A program made the position numbers and the translations under genes. Below the pieces are notes generated by a model that made no database searches, was not told the origin of the DNA, and saw nothing but the letters and a program-made list of their open reading frames with translations. From Actinomycetes bacterium (GTDB lineage Bacteria > Actinomycetota > Coriobacteriia > Anaerosomatales > JAGXFU01), in NCBI GenBank assembly GCA_024637115.1, contig JAGXFU010000008.1, positions 234,083 through 279,758 of the forward strand: a DNA stretch of 45,676 nt, written 5' to 3'. The stretch's first letter is position 1. The number at the start of each line of letters is the position of its first letter. Of this stretch, positions 1 to 7,633 are shown piece after piece.

Positions 1-1270
1 AGATGCGGTCCCGTGGGTTGGCGGCGAGCCTAAGGAATGCAAGCAGGTCCTTGATATGCGCCATCTCAACGAATTTCAGTCCGCCGAATTTGACAAACGG
101 GACATTCCGTCGAGTGAGTTCGATCTCCAACGCTGCAGAATGATGCGCCGTTCGGAACAGCACGGCTTGGTCTTTGAGGGCTACCCCACGCTCCCGGTGC
201 TCAAGAATTCGTTCGATGACGAAGTCGGTCTGCTCTGTTTCATCTTTGCAGCATGCGAGTGCCGGTAGAGAGCCGTCATGGCGATCCGTAACGAGGTTCT
301 TCTCTCTTCGTTCCCTTGCTTCGTGCATGAGCGAGTTGGTGGTGTTAAGGATGGACGCCGTGGAACGATAGTTCTGTTCCAGGGTGACAACCTGCGCGAG
401 CGGGAATCGTTCCTCGAACTCGAGGATGTTGCGCACGGTGGCTGCTCGAAACGAGTAGATTGCCTGTGCGTCATCGCCCACGGCGGTCAGTTCGCTACCG
501 TGTGAACATAGCAGCGAGAGAATCTCAGCTTGCAGAATGTTGGTGTCTTGATACTCATCGACAAGGATGTGGTCGAAGCGCTCACACACGCGATCGCCGG
601 ACGGGGATGCCAGCAGTCCGTGCAAGAAGATGAGAAGGTCATCGTAGTCGAGCACCGTCTGTGCCTCTTTTCGTTCTGTGTAGAGGTCGAACAGTCCGGC
701 AAGATCCTCGATGTCATCCCGGCACCACGGGAAGCGCGTGGAGACCACGTGGGTCAACCTTTCTTGTGCGTTCACGCATCGACTATAGATATCGAGACAG
801 GTCGCCTTCTGCGGGAAGCGTCGCCGTTTCTCACTCAGCCCGAGTTCGGTTCGACACACATGCATGAGGTCCTCGGAATCCGCGCGATCCATGATCGTGA
901 ACTCCGGCTCCAGTCCGATGTCGCGACCGTGCAGACGCAGGAGCCTGCATGCGACTGAATGGAACGTTCCGCTCCAGACTTTGGCACCGGCTACGTGCTG
1001 TGGCCTTGCCGTGTCCCCTGGGTCGGATAGTCCGGGACGCAACAGTTCGTCCACTCGTCGAGTCATCTCTACGGCGGCACGGCGTGTGAAGGTAAGCAGG
1101 AGGATGCGTCCGGGATCGACATCTTGCGAGATGAGAAAGGCGACGCGGTGGGCGAGGGTCGCCGTCTTACCGGTTCCCGCCCCGGCGACTATCAACAGCG
1201 GACTGCCCTGGTGTTTCGCAGCGGCTCGTTGAGCAGGGTTGAGTTTTGCGAGCAGGGCAGGTGTATCCAC
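1..1270 (-). CDS. UvrD/PcrA-like superfamily 1 DNA helicase, 3' end cut off by window
   Basis: The minus frame is open from a GTG at 1270 to the window edge, giving about 423 residues without a stop. Visible SF1A helicase motifs in order are Walker A GAGTGKT near residue 31, the Walker B/motif II box VDEYQDTN, motif III VGDDAQAIYSFRAA, and motif IV LEQNYRS. This family unwinds DNA 3' to 5' with ATP during excision repair and replication restart. GTG is chosen because GAGGAG lies just upstream and the first residues (MDTPALLAKLNPAQRAA) resemble the usual Q-motif entry. A perfect LexA box sits 29 bp upstream, which implies SOS induction. The C-terminal half (motifs V and VI) is outside the window, so UvrD, PcrA or an AdnA/RecB-like relative cannot be separated. 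Confidence 0.9.
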   Translation of the reverse strand, partial: MDTPALLAKLNPAQRAAAKHQGSPLLIVAGAGTGKTATLAHRVAFLISQDVDPGRILLLTFTRRAAVEMTRRVDELLRPGLSDPGDTARPQHVAGAKVWSGTFHSVACRLLRLHGRDIGLEPEFTIMDRADSEDLMHVCRTELGLSEKRRRFPQKATCLDIYSRCVNAQERLTHVVSTRFPWCRDDIEDLAGLFDLYTERKEAQTVLDYDDLLIFLHGLLASPSGDRVCERFDHILVDEYQDTNILQAEILSLLCSHGSELTAVGDDAQAIYSFRAATVRNILEFEERFPLAQVVTLEQNYRSTASILNTTNSLMHEARERREKNLVTDRHDGSLPALACCKDETEQTDFVIERILEHRERGVALKDQAVLFRTAHHSAALEIELTRRNVPFVKFGGLKFVEMAHIKDLLAFLRLAANPRDRI

Positions 1271-1298
1271 GATGGGCTCCTCGGCGGACGGTGGGTAT

Positions 1299-1312
1299 CG
1301 AACATATGTTCG
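1299..1312. promoter_or_regulatory. LexA (SOS) operator, perfect 14-bp palindrome
   Basis: CGAACATATGTTCG matches the Gram-positive LexA/DinR consensus CGAAC-RNRY-GTTCG at every position. It lies between the divergent helicase (start 1270) and MFS gene (start 1409). It is 29 bp from the helicase start, so DNA-damage control of the helicase is the natural reading; the MFS gene may share it. Confidence 0.85.
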
Positions 1313-1408
1313 CATACAAGATACGCCCTACGCAAGCTGACTCGGTTCGCTTTGGGGAACGTTACAAGCGGGCAAACTGAACCTGAGGAGGTAGCGTGAT
1401 GCTGCGAC

Positions 1409-2740
1409 ATGAATAGCACGCACAGCCAGGGCCAGCGTGTCGTGAGGGTATACCTGACAACGAACGCGATGTTCACGCTCGCGACCTCGCTGATATGGGG
1501 AGTCAATACCCTGTTCTTGCTCGATGCCGGACTCGACCTCTTTCAGGTGATGGTCGTGAATGGTGCCTACAGCATTGGTCAGATGATCTTCGAGGTACCG
1601 ACCGGAGTCGTGGCTGACACCATAGGACGCCGGGCTTCGTATGCGTTCGGCATCTTCACACTGTTCGTCTCCACGTCACTCTATGTGGCCTCCGCGCGCT
1701 TTGGATGGGGGATGGGCGGCTTCCTGGCCGCGTCGGCGCTTCTGGGCCTTGGGTACACGTTCCAGACCGGTGCGGTCGACGCGTGGCTTGTGGATGCGCT
1801 CGATCACCTGCATCATGCCCAGCCGCGAAGCCAGGTGTTTGCCCGCGGCGGCATGGTGAATGGTGTGACGATGCTGGTAGGGACGCTCGCGGGTGGTTTC
1901 CTGGGTCAGGCCGATCTCATGCTCCCTTATGTGGTTCGGGCGGTGATCCTGATCCTGGCGCTGATTGTGGTTCTCGTACTCATGCGCGATATCGGATTTG
2001 AGCCACGCCCGCTCAAGATTTCACGGTTCGGAGATGAGACGCGCCTCATTCTGAGCGCGGGCATCGATTACGGCTGGCGCAGTCCGGTCGTGCGCCCGCT
2101 TATGCTCGTATCTGCGGCACAGGGAACGTTCATGATGTTCTTCTTCTACTCGTCGCAGCCCTATGCACTTGAACTCCTCGGCCGCGCTGACCTTGTCTGG
2201 GTCGCAGGCGCACTGACGGCGATGTTCGGTCTCACCGGTGTCATCGGGAATCTATGCGTGGGTCCGGTAACGAGGACGAACTGGGGTCACTCAGCCACTC
2301 GAGTGCTGACTGCGGGCGCGCTGCTCCTCGCGGCGCTCGTAGCGATTCTGGGAGTGGTGGGAGTGCTGACTCCGAGTGGAGGGAGCATCGCCTCATTCGT
2401 GGTCTTGGTGGTTGTGTTCGCGCTCTTTGGCGTGGTGTTCGGCATCATCGGTCCTGTACGCCAGGCGTTCATAAACGAACACATCCCGTCGGCACAGCGC
2501 GCCACCGTACTCTCACTTGACTCGTTCTTTGGAGACGCCGGCGCAGCTATCGGACAACCGGGATTTGGCTGGTTCTCGCGCACGATAACGATTCCGGCCA
2601 GCTATCTGTTCGGAGCCGCGATGTTGTCACTTGCCGTGCCGTTCTACCGTCGCGCCGGGAGAAATGCTGATAGTGACGAGTGCGAAGATGTCCGCGCCGA
2701 GGATTTGCCCGCAAGCAACGTTGGCAATCGTCCGGCTTAG
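1409..2740 (+). CDS. major facilitator superfamily transporter
   Basis: A 443-residue hydrophobic protein with about twelve predicted membrane segments, the usual MFS size. The loop between segments 2 and 3 carries a motif A variant, GVVADTIGRR near residues 71-80, typical of drug/proton antiporters. It probably exports a small molecule using the proton gradient, but nothing visible gives the substrate. The ATG at 1409 is the first in-frame start after a TGA. A strong GAGGAGG lies 17 nt upstream, which is unusually distant. The C-terminal tail of about 30 residues is charged and cytoplasmic. The gene is divergent from the SOS-controlled helicase and followed by the convergent tRNA gene. Confidence 0.85.
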   Translation: MNSTHSQGQRVVRVYLTTNAMFTLATSLIWGVNTLFLLDAGLDLFQVMVVNGAYSIGQMIFEVPTGVVADTIGRRASYAFGIFTLFVSTSLYVASARFGWGMGGFLAASALLGLGYTFQTGAVDAWLVDALDHLHHAQPRSQVFARGGMVNGVTMLVGTLAGGFLGQADLMLPYVVRAVILILALIVVLVLMRDIGFEPRPLKISRFGDETRLILSAGIDYGWRSPVVRPLMLVSAAQGTFMMFFFYSSQPYALELLGRADLVWVAGALTAMFGLTGVIGNLCVGPVTRTNWGHSATRVLTAGALLLAALVAILGVVGVLTPSGGSIASFVVLVVVFALFGVVFGIIGPVRQAFINEHIPSAQRATVLSLDSFFGDAGAAIGQPGFGWFSRTITIPASYLFGAAMLSLAVPFYRRAGRNADSDECEDVRAEDLPASNVGNRPA

Positions 2741-2766
2741 AGGAAGCCGCTCGTTGCGGTGAGGTG

Positions 2767-2853
2767 TGGTGCCCGGGGCGGGGATCGAACCCGCACTCCC
2801 TTTCGAGAACCGGTTTTTGAGACCGGCGCGTCTGCCTGTTCCGCCACCCGGGC
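2767..2853 (-). tRNA. tRNA-Leu, anticodon CAA
   Basis: The 87-nt minus-strand cloverleaf has acceptor stem GCCCGGG pairing with CCCGGGC and an encoded CCA end. The anticodon stem CCGGT/ACCGG encloses loop CTCAAAA, giving anticodon CAA, which reads UUG. The long variable arm is characteristic of tRNA-Leu, and the T-arm GGTTCGATCC is present. Discriminator base A73 is as expected for leucine. Confidence 0.95.
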
Positions 2854-2873
2854 ATCGAGTGGTGCACGGCGAG

Positions 2874-2879
2874 ATTATA
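2874..2879 (-). promoter_or_regulatory. -10 box of the tRNA-Leu promoter
   Basis: Minus-strand TATAAT, a perfect -10 hexamer, lies about 21 bp upstream of the mature tRNA 5' end at 2853. The -35 region is not a good match. An 8-bp inverted repeat (ACGGCGAG/CTCGCCGT) spans this site and may also end the upstream HD-GYP transcript. Confidence 0.6.
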
Positions 2880-3005
2880 CGGGAACATGCGCTCGCCGTC
2901 GCATTTTTCGCGATGGGTGAGCTCTATTAGGTGTTTCGCATGTGTGCTGACCCATTGTGGCTCGGCCGGGTGGGCATGCTCTTGCGGAGCGAGCAGTTGG
3001 ATCTC

Positions 3006-4343
3006 TTAGGCCGGAGTACGTACCTGCGCCGGGCGTGCGCTGGTTGCCCGGGTATCGGCGATTCCCGAGACATCATGACCTACGACCTGCATGAATGCCC
3101 GCACGACTTCCGCATCGTAGAGGGAGCCCGCTCCCCGCATGAGAGCCGAGACCGCCGTGGCTGGCGTCTGGCGAGACGTGCCGGGTCGTGGAGAAGTCAT
3201 TGCATCGTAGGTGTCGCACACGGCCAGTATTCGCGCGGCGACGGGTATCGAGTCACCCTTGCGTCCGCGAGGATATCCTGATCCGTCGAGCCGCTCATGG
3301 TGCGCGTGAATTGCTTCTTGGACATTGGCGCTGAAGTACGCCCGTCTTGCCACATCGGCGCCTTCGGCCGGATGTTGCTGTACGAGTTGGAGTTCATGGG
3401 CCTCTAGCGGACGACCGGCGCTGACCAGGTCGGCAGGCACCTGCAACATTCCTACATCGGCCAGGAGAGCAGCGATTTTCAGATCAGTGAGATCCTTGTG
3501 GTTGAGGCCGATGGAGCGCCCGACGGCGACAGCCTGTTCGGCCATTCTCGTGGAGTGTTGCGCGTAGTCGGGAAGGCGCTGACCGATCAAGGTTGAGAGC
3601 ACCGATAGCGTCCCCGCCAATTGATCCCGCACCTCCTGAAGCAGGATTCGGTTCTCCAGGGATAGCTCGATTATGCGGGCCATGAGAATCAGGCCTTCGA
3701 GCTGGTCGGTCGGGAAAGCGTCACCCTGTCGCCAGAGACAAATGACTGATTTGAGTTCACCTTGAATCCGCAAGGGCACCGCGATTGCCTCGCCACCGGT
3801 AGCGCGTTCTGAGGTTGTCATCGCTTTGCCTGCTCGCACTGCATCCAGCGCGACCTGAAGGACTGCCGATTCCGCGCCGGTGGCGTCAACATCTGCGTTC
3901 GAAATCAACGTGATCTCCTCGCCGACCACCGCAGCGGCGTCGGCGCCAAAGTGACGAGATGCGTCTTCAAGGATGCGTTCCAGAGCATTCGGCTCGCTGA
4001 GTGATGTCATGACGGAGGCGGTGTGCTGGGCGAAAGACAGTCGGTCATACGCCGAGGTGATCTCATTGTTGGCACGCTCGAGTCGATCGTGCGTGTCGAG
4101 CAACTCGCTTCTCAGACGGTGGTGCTGGTCGAAGAGATAGATGATGAACATGAGGAGCGTACCCACGAATAGGGTCTGCGCTATCTGGTTGCCCACAACT
4201 TCTAGTCCGGACACTTCCCAGCCAGAAACCAGAGGCACGATGAGGGCAACGACCATTCCAAGCAGCGCCACAATGATTGCGTACGCGATGCCGTTGAGCT
4301 GGCTTTCCCGTTTCAGGACCTTTTTCAGATCGGTGCTTGCCAT
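3006..4343 (-). CDS. membrane-anchored GAF-like protein with degenerate HD-GYP domain
   Basis: A 445-residue protein. Two membrane segments lie in roughly the first 65 residues, followed by a coiled linker, a GAF-like sensor region (about 95-260) and an HD-GYP domain (about 275-420). HD-GYP domains hydrolyse cyclic di-GMP. Here the HHE and GYP elements (HHERLDGSGYP) remain. However, the metal-binding HD of the usual LHDiGK segment reads LADVGM, losing the His and the Lys, and RPY is RPG. The domain may therefore bind a nucleotide or a partner rather than cleave it. ATG 4343 is preferred over an upstream in-frame ATG at 4379 because GGAGGGG lies at normal spacing before it. The gene is divergent from the PdtaS-like kinase. 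Confidence 0.8.
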   Translation of the reverse strand: MASTDLKKVLKRESQLNGIAYAIIVALLGMVVALIVPLVSGWEVSGLEVVGNQIAQTLFVGTLLMFIIYLFDQHHRLRSELLDTHDRLERANNEITSAYDRLSFAQHTASVMTSLSEPNALERILEDASRHFGADAAAVVGEEITLISNADVDATGAESAVLQVALDAVRAGKAMTTSERATGGEAIAVPLRIQGELKSVICLWRQGDAFPTDQLEGLILMARIIELSLENRILLQEVRDQLAGTLSVLSTLIGQRLPDYAQHSTRMAEQAVAVGRSIGLNHKDLTDLKIAALLADVGMLQVPADLVSAGRPLEAHELQLVQQHPAEGADVARRAYFSANVQEAIHAHHERLDGSGYPRGRKGDSIPVAARILAVCDTYDAMTSPRPGTSRQTPATAVSALMRGAGSLYDAEVVRAFMQVVGHDVSGIADTRATSARPAQVRTPA

Positions 4344-4370
4344 TTCGAACCCCTCCGTCGAGAGTGACCT

Positions 4371-4399
4371 ACTTATCACATCGACTTCGGGAGATAAGT
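4371..4399. repeat. inverted repeat ACTTATC/GATAAGT between divergent genes
   Basis: Seven-base arms separated by 15 bp lie just upstream of the HD-GYP gene, in the 196-bp divergent spacer. The position suits an operator, but there is only one copy, so this may be chance. Confidence 0.3.
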
Positions 4400-4527
4400 G
4401 GTTGAATTATTTGGACAAACGGTAGCCGATGACACAATACACCCGCTAAACGGCGTTCGGCACCATCGCGCGGTCGAGAATTGTGCGATTCCTCACCCTG
4501 CTCTCGGTCAATTCGACTCAGCCCTTG

Positions 4528-4533
4528 TATACT
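4528..4533 (+). promoter_or_regulatory. -10 box of a probable leaderless promoter
   Basis: TATACT ends six bases before the ATG at 4540. Transcription would then start at or next to the start codon, and no Shine-Dalgarno sequence precedes that ATG. The -35 region is weak. Leaderless mRNAs are common in Actinomycetota. Confidence 0.6.
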
Positions 4534-4539
4534 CTGCAT

Positions 4540-5952
4540 ATGGCTTCTCACCAGCAGATATCTCAGTACGACATTGATGATCACCTCGGGAATCTTAGTG
4601 ACAATCTCCAGTTCTTAGCCGACCTCGGTTACGGCGATGTCGCGTTGGTCGTCCCCGACGACACCGGTGACCTCAAGGTTGTTGCGGATGCGCGACCAAT
4701 GACGGCGATCGCCGCCATCGCTTCATCACGAGCGGGACGCACGCTGCGACGCGACGATGAACCTGAGGTCTATCAGGCGTACTCGCTGGGCGACACGGTT
4801 CGTGGCGACCGTCGGCGCACTACAAGAGGAATCGCCTACACGACCATGGCGTACCCCGTGCGCGGCAACGGTGAGATTGTGGGCGTCGTCGTGCGAGATC
4901 TTGCCCAGCAGGTCTCCGAAGCGCCCGGCAAGATGGAGACGGTGTTCATGCACGTGGCCGAGGATCTCCTCGGCCAGTTGTGTAACGGTCCTTTGTTGAG
5001 GTTGGGTACCGAGGAGCCGTTCAGCACGAGTCGTCGTGCCGGAGATGGGGTCTTGCGGATTTCGAGCGACGGACTCGTGTCCTATGCAAGTCCGAATGCG
5101 GTCAATATCATGCGGCTTGCGGGAATCGAGGGTGCAGTTTCGGGACGAGCTGCAGCAGGTCTTCCCGGATTCGGGGTCGTGATCGTCCCGCTGCTTTCCA
5201 ACCGGGCTGCGCTTGCGATCGAGATGGAGGTCAATGGTCGAGTTCTCGGCTATCGCTCGATCGGGCTTGCTGATGGCGCGGTCGTACTCGTTGAAGACAT
5301 CACCGAGGCGCGGCGCCGTGAGCAGGAGATCAAGGTCAAAGAGGCCACCATTCGCGAGGTCCATCACCGCGTGAAGAACAACTTGCAGACCATCGCATCA
5401 CTGTTGCGCATCCAGGGCCGTCGTACGGAATCAGAGGAGGCTCGCCGGGCGCTCTCGGAGGCGATGGAGCGTGTTTCTTCTATGGCGGTGGTTCATGAAA
5501 TGCTTGCGGGTTCCACCGAGGAGCGCATCGATTTCACCGAGGCGGCTTCGACGGTGGTCGACATGGTCAGACGAGGTCTTTCCGGTGACAATGCCGACAT
5601 TGTCGTTGAAACGAGCGGCTCGACCGGCATGGTTCCGGCACAGGTAGCCACGTCGCTCGCGCTCGTCGTCGCCGAACTCGTACACAACGCGATCGAGCAC
5701 GGGCTCGCCGGTAGCGCACAGGGTAAGGTTACCGTGGCGTTTCGTAGACTTCCTGCCGAACTTGTGCTGACTGTGCGAGACGCGGGGGCCGGTTTTCCAA
5801 CAGGGTTCGAACTTGAGGGCGGATCGAATCTTGGTCTCGCAATCGTGCGCACCATCGTTGAAGACGACTTGCGCGGAACGCTCTCGTTTGGCACCGGACC
5901 CGGCACGACCGTCACGGTTCGCTTTCCGCTTGAGTCACCTCCGGAGGTCTAG
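4540..5952 (+). CDS. pdtaS: PdtaS-like sensor histidine kinase (HisKA_2 family)
   Basis: A soluble 470-residue kinase. It has an N-terminal GAF-like sensor (about 10-155), a PAS-like region (about 165-255), then a HisKA_2 dimerisation box EVHHRVKNNLQ with the phospho-acceptor His pair near 275-276. A HATPase_c domain follows (N box ELVHNAIEHG, G boxes DAGAGF and SNLGLAIV). No membrane segment is seen, as in mycobacterial PdtaS. Kinases of this type phosphorylate an ANTAR response regulator, and exactly such a gene follows after 2 bp. The start at 4540 is preferred over GTG 4483 because a TATACT box sits six bases upstream. The input signal cannot be read from sequence; the neighbouring nitrogen operon suggests nitrogen or redox status. 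Confidence 0.85.
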   Translation: MASHQQISQYDIDDHLGNLSDNLQFLADLGYGDVALVVPDDTGDLKVVADARPMTAIAAIASSRAGRTLRRDDEPEVYQAYSLGDTVRGDRRRTTRGIAYTTMAYPVRGNGEIVGVVVRDLAQQVSEAPGKMETVFMHVAEDLLGQLCNGPLLRLGTEEPFSTSRRAGDGVLRISSDGLVSYASPNAVNIMRLAGIEGAVSGRAAAGLPGFGVVIVPLLSNRAALAIEMEVNGRVLGYRSIGLADGAVVLVEDITEARRREQEIKVKEATIREVHHRVKNNLQTIASLLRIQGRRTESEEARRALSEAMERVSSMAVVHEMLAGSTEERIDFTEAASTVVDMVRRGLSGDNADIVVETSGSTGMVPAQVATSLALVVAELVHNAIEHGLAGSAQGKVTVAFRRLPAELVLTVRDAGAGFPTGFELEGGSNLGLAIVRTIVEDDLRGTLSFGTGPGTTVTVRFPLESPPEV

Positions 5953-5954
5953 GC

Positions 5955-6527
5955 ATGCGCATCCTTATTGCAGAAGACGAGGCGCTGATTCGCATGGATC
6001 TCAGAGAGATGCTCGAAGAAGAGGGACATGAGGTTGTTGGCGAAGCCCGCGATGGGGCGGAAGCGGTGAGCCTCGCTCATGCGCTCACTCCGGACCTGAT
6101 CTTCATGGATATCGAGATGCCGACCAAGAACGGCATCGAGGCTGCGTGCGAGATTGGAGAGGCTGATATCGCGCCCATCGTGATGGTGAGCGCCTTCTCT
6201 CAGAAGTCCTACGTCGAGGACGCATGCAGTGCCGGTGCCATGGCGTACCTGGTCAAACCGTTCGCAAAGCATGATATTCTGCCTGCGATGCAGATCGCCG
6301 CATCTCGATTCGCCGAATCACGCGCCCTTGCTGGTGAGGTCGCGGATCTCACCGACCGCCTTGAGACGCGCAAGGTGCTCGATCGAGCCAAAGGCGTGCT
6401 TATGGCCCGGGGGCTCAGTGAGCCCGAGGCGTTCAAGAGCCTTCAGAGACTCGCGATGGACAAGCGCAAGTCGTTGCGTGAGATTGCCGAGGCTATCTTG
6501 CTCGCCGAGGAGGCCGCAGGAAAGTAG
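5955..6527 (+). CDS. pdtaR: ANTAR-domain response regulator (transcription antiterminator)
   Basis: A 190-residue two-domain protein. The receiver has acidic residues E7-D8-E9, phospho-acceptor Asp52 (FMDIEMP), Ser79 and Lys101 (LVKPF), all intact. A coiled linker leads to an ANTAR domain at about 130-185 with the core KGVLMARGLSEPEAF. ANTAR regulators bind RNA hairpin pairs with A1/G4 hexaloops and stop terminator formation when phosphorylated. The gene is co-transcribed with the kinase: GGAGG overlaps the kinase end and the gap is 2 bp. A textbook ANTAR target lies about 1 kb downstream, in the leader of the HdrBC-glutamate synthase operon (7522-7607), and is its likely substrate. Confidence 0.9.
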   Translation: MRILIAEDEALIRMDLREMLEEEGHEVVGEARDGAEAVSLAHALTPDLIFMDIEMPTKNGIEAACEIGEADIAPIVMVSAFSQKSYVEDACSAGAMAYLVKPFAKHDILPAMQIAASRFAESRALAGEVADLTDRLETRKVLDRAKGVLMARGLSEPEAFKSLQRLAMDKRKSLREIAEAILLAEEAAGK

Positions 6528-6532
6528 TGTCG

Positions 6533-7384
6533 CTATGCTTTGGGCGGTTCGACCGCGCTGAAGTCCCCAGTGCTTTCGAGACTCCCCACTGGTCGACGCG
6601 TATCCCCAGGCATGCGTGGATAGTCGACCCGGCGCACCGGGTGGTCACCGCGTGACGCGCGCATCTCGACAATGACCTGCGTGGGCGTCACATCGATCAT
6701 GTTGTATGACGGTGGCGTGAATCCACGCGTCCTCCACGTTGATGCCGTACCGCTTGTGACCACAAGCATGCCTGCGGTGGGCCAGACATAGGGCACGTGT
6801 TTGTGACCGGCAAGCACGAGGTCAACGTTCTCCTGAGCGAGGATCTCGAGTACCTCGCCCGCATCCCACACAACATTGCGCTCGCGCCCTGTGCCAGGAA
6901 TGCTCACCAGGTGATGGTGAAGCGTCACGACTTTGAATCCGGTAGCAGCCTTGAGCCTGTCGCGCAGCCACTCGTGGCGATGGCGACCGATCTCGCCATC
7001 ATCGAGGTCAGGTTTGGTCGAGTCGAGTCCGACCACGGTGACACATTCGCTGACGTCAGGGTCGCAATCCATGTCTAGCTTGAAGTCCCATGAGCGGTAG
7101 CGCGTGCCAAACATCTCCTCAAAGAGTTCGTAGCCGACCTTGCGCGCATCATGGTTGCCAATGAGCACTGCGACTTCTTCGCATTCGAGTTTCGAGAGGA
7201 AGCGTCCCGCCTCGGCAAATTCGTCCGGGTAACCGGAGGCGGTGAGGTCTCCGGGGACGATGACGAGATCTGGCTCATCGCGATTGATTTCATCGACAAC
7301 GCGCTGCAGCAGTCCGGCGTCAAAGCGGGGGTCGCCACAGTGGAGGTCCGAGAACTGCGCGATGCGGAAGCGGTCCTTTGCCAT
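6533..7384 (-). CDS. calcineurin-like metallophosphoesterase
   Basis: A 283-residue protein with all the dimetal phosphoesterase blocks in order: DLHCG near residues 13-17, PGDLTASG near 44-51, GNHDA near 76-80, TLHHH, and GHKH near 193-196. The layout matches class III cyclic-nucleotide phosphodiesterases and related phosphatases; the substrate is not decidable. No signal peptide is seen, so it is cytoplasmic. The ATG at 7384 follows GAGG at about 8 nt. The gene is convergent with the ANTAR regulator (5-bp gap) and divergent from the HdrBC operon. Confidence 0.85.
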   Translation of the reverse strand: MAKDRFRIAQFSDLHCGDPRFDAGLLQRVVDEINRDEPDLVIVPGDLTASGYPDEFAEAGRFLSKLECEEVAVLIGNHDARKVGYELFEEMFGTRYRSWDFKLDMDCDPDVSECVTVVGLDSTKPDLDDGEIGRHRHEWLRDRLKAATGFKVVTLHHHLVSIPGTGRERNVVWDAGEVLEILAQENVDLVLAGHKHVPYVWPTAGMLVVTSGTASTWRTRGFTPPSYNMIDVTPTQVIVEMRASRGDHPVRRVDYPRMPGDTRRPVGSLESTGDFSAVEPPKA

Positions 7385-7461
7385 GGGGATGTCCTCGCGT
7401 TGAATTGGAATCAGGTCCTAAGCATCTCATACCCGAGGTCGAAGACGCATCAACGTCATGT

Positions 7462-7477
7462 GTTTCCGCTTCGTTTC
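7462..7477 (-). promoter_or_regulatory. GAAAC-N6-GAAAC box, predicted GlnR-like site (HdrBC-glutamate synthase operon)
   Basis: The minus strand reads GAAAC GAAGCG GAAAC; the plus strand shows GTTTC at 7462-7466 and 7473-7477. The box ends 7 bp before the candidate -35 (7485-7490), a usual activator position. The same 11-bp-spaced pair occurs upstream of glnA and of amt. It matches the GAAAC half-site spacing known for actinobacterial GlnR. Bases after the second half-site (ACATGA) resemble those at the other two sites. Confidence 0.7.
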
Positions 7478-7484
7478 TTCCCAG

Positions 7485-7514
7485 GTGGCAGGAGGGGCCG
7501 GACCCTGCTATACT
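7485..7514 (+). promoter_or_regulatory. promoter of the HdrBC-glutamate synthase operon
   Basis: GTGGCA (-35-like) and TATACT (-10) are separated by 18 bp, predicting a start near 7521, directly at the base of the first ANTAR hairpin. The rpsA promoter (CTGGCA-18-TATACT) has the same form. Confidence 0.7.
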
Positions 7515-7521
7515 CTGCGGA

Positions 7522-7607
7522 CTCGTACAGTGACGTGCGAGAGCCATAGGCAATCGAGCAATGACGCTCGCCAGACCCATTCGGGTCTCGGCGAGTTTTT
7601 CTATTTT
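7522..7607 (+). promoter_or_regulatory. ANTAR-target leader: two A1/G4 hexaloop hairpins overlapping a terminator
   Basis: Hairpin P1 pairs CTCGTAC (7522-7528) with GTGCGAG (7535-7541) around hexaloop AGTGAC. A 13-nt linker follows. Hairpin P2 pairs CGAGC (7555-7559) with GCTCG (7566-7570) around hexaloop AATGAC. Both loops have A at position 1 and G at position 4, the defining bases of ANTAR targets. The 3' arm of P2 is also the 5' arm of the intrinsic terminator at 7567-7607, so P2 and the terminator exclude each other. This is the architecture established for NasR, AmiR and EutV leaders. The likely ligand is the ANTAR regulator at 5955-6527. Confidence 0.85.
7567..7607 (+). terminator. intrinsic terminator/attenuator in the operon leader
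   Basis: CTCGCC-AGACCC (7567-7578) pairs with GGGTCT and GGCGAG (7583-7588, 7590-7595) with one bulged C. A T-rich tract begins at 7596. It lies between the promoter and the first gene, so it can only act as an attenuator of that operon. Confidence 0.85.
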
Positions 7608-7633
7608 GACGACAGAGGAAGGATCTGAAGCGC

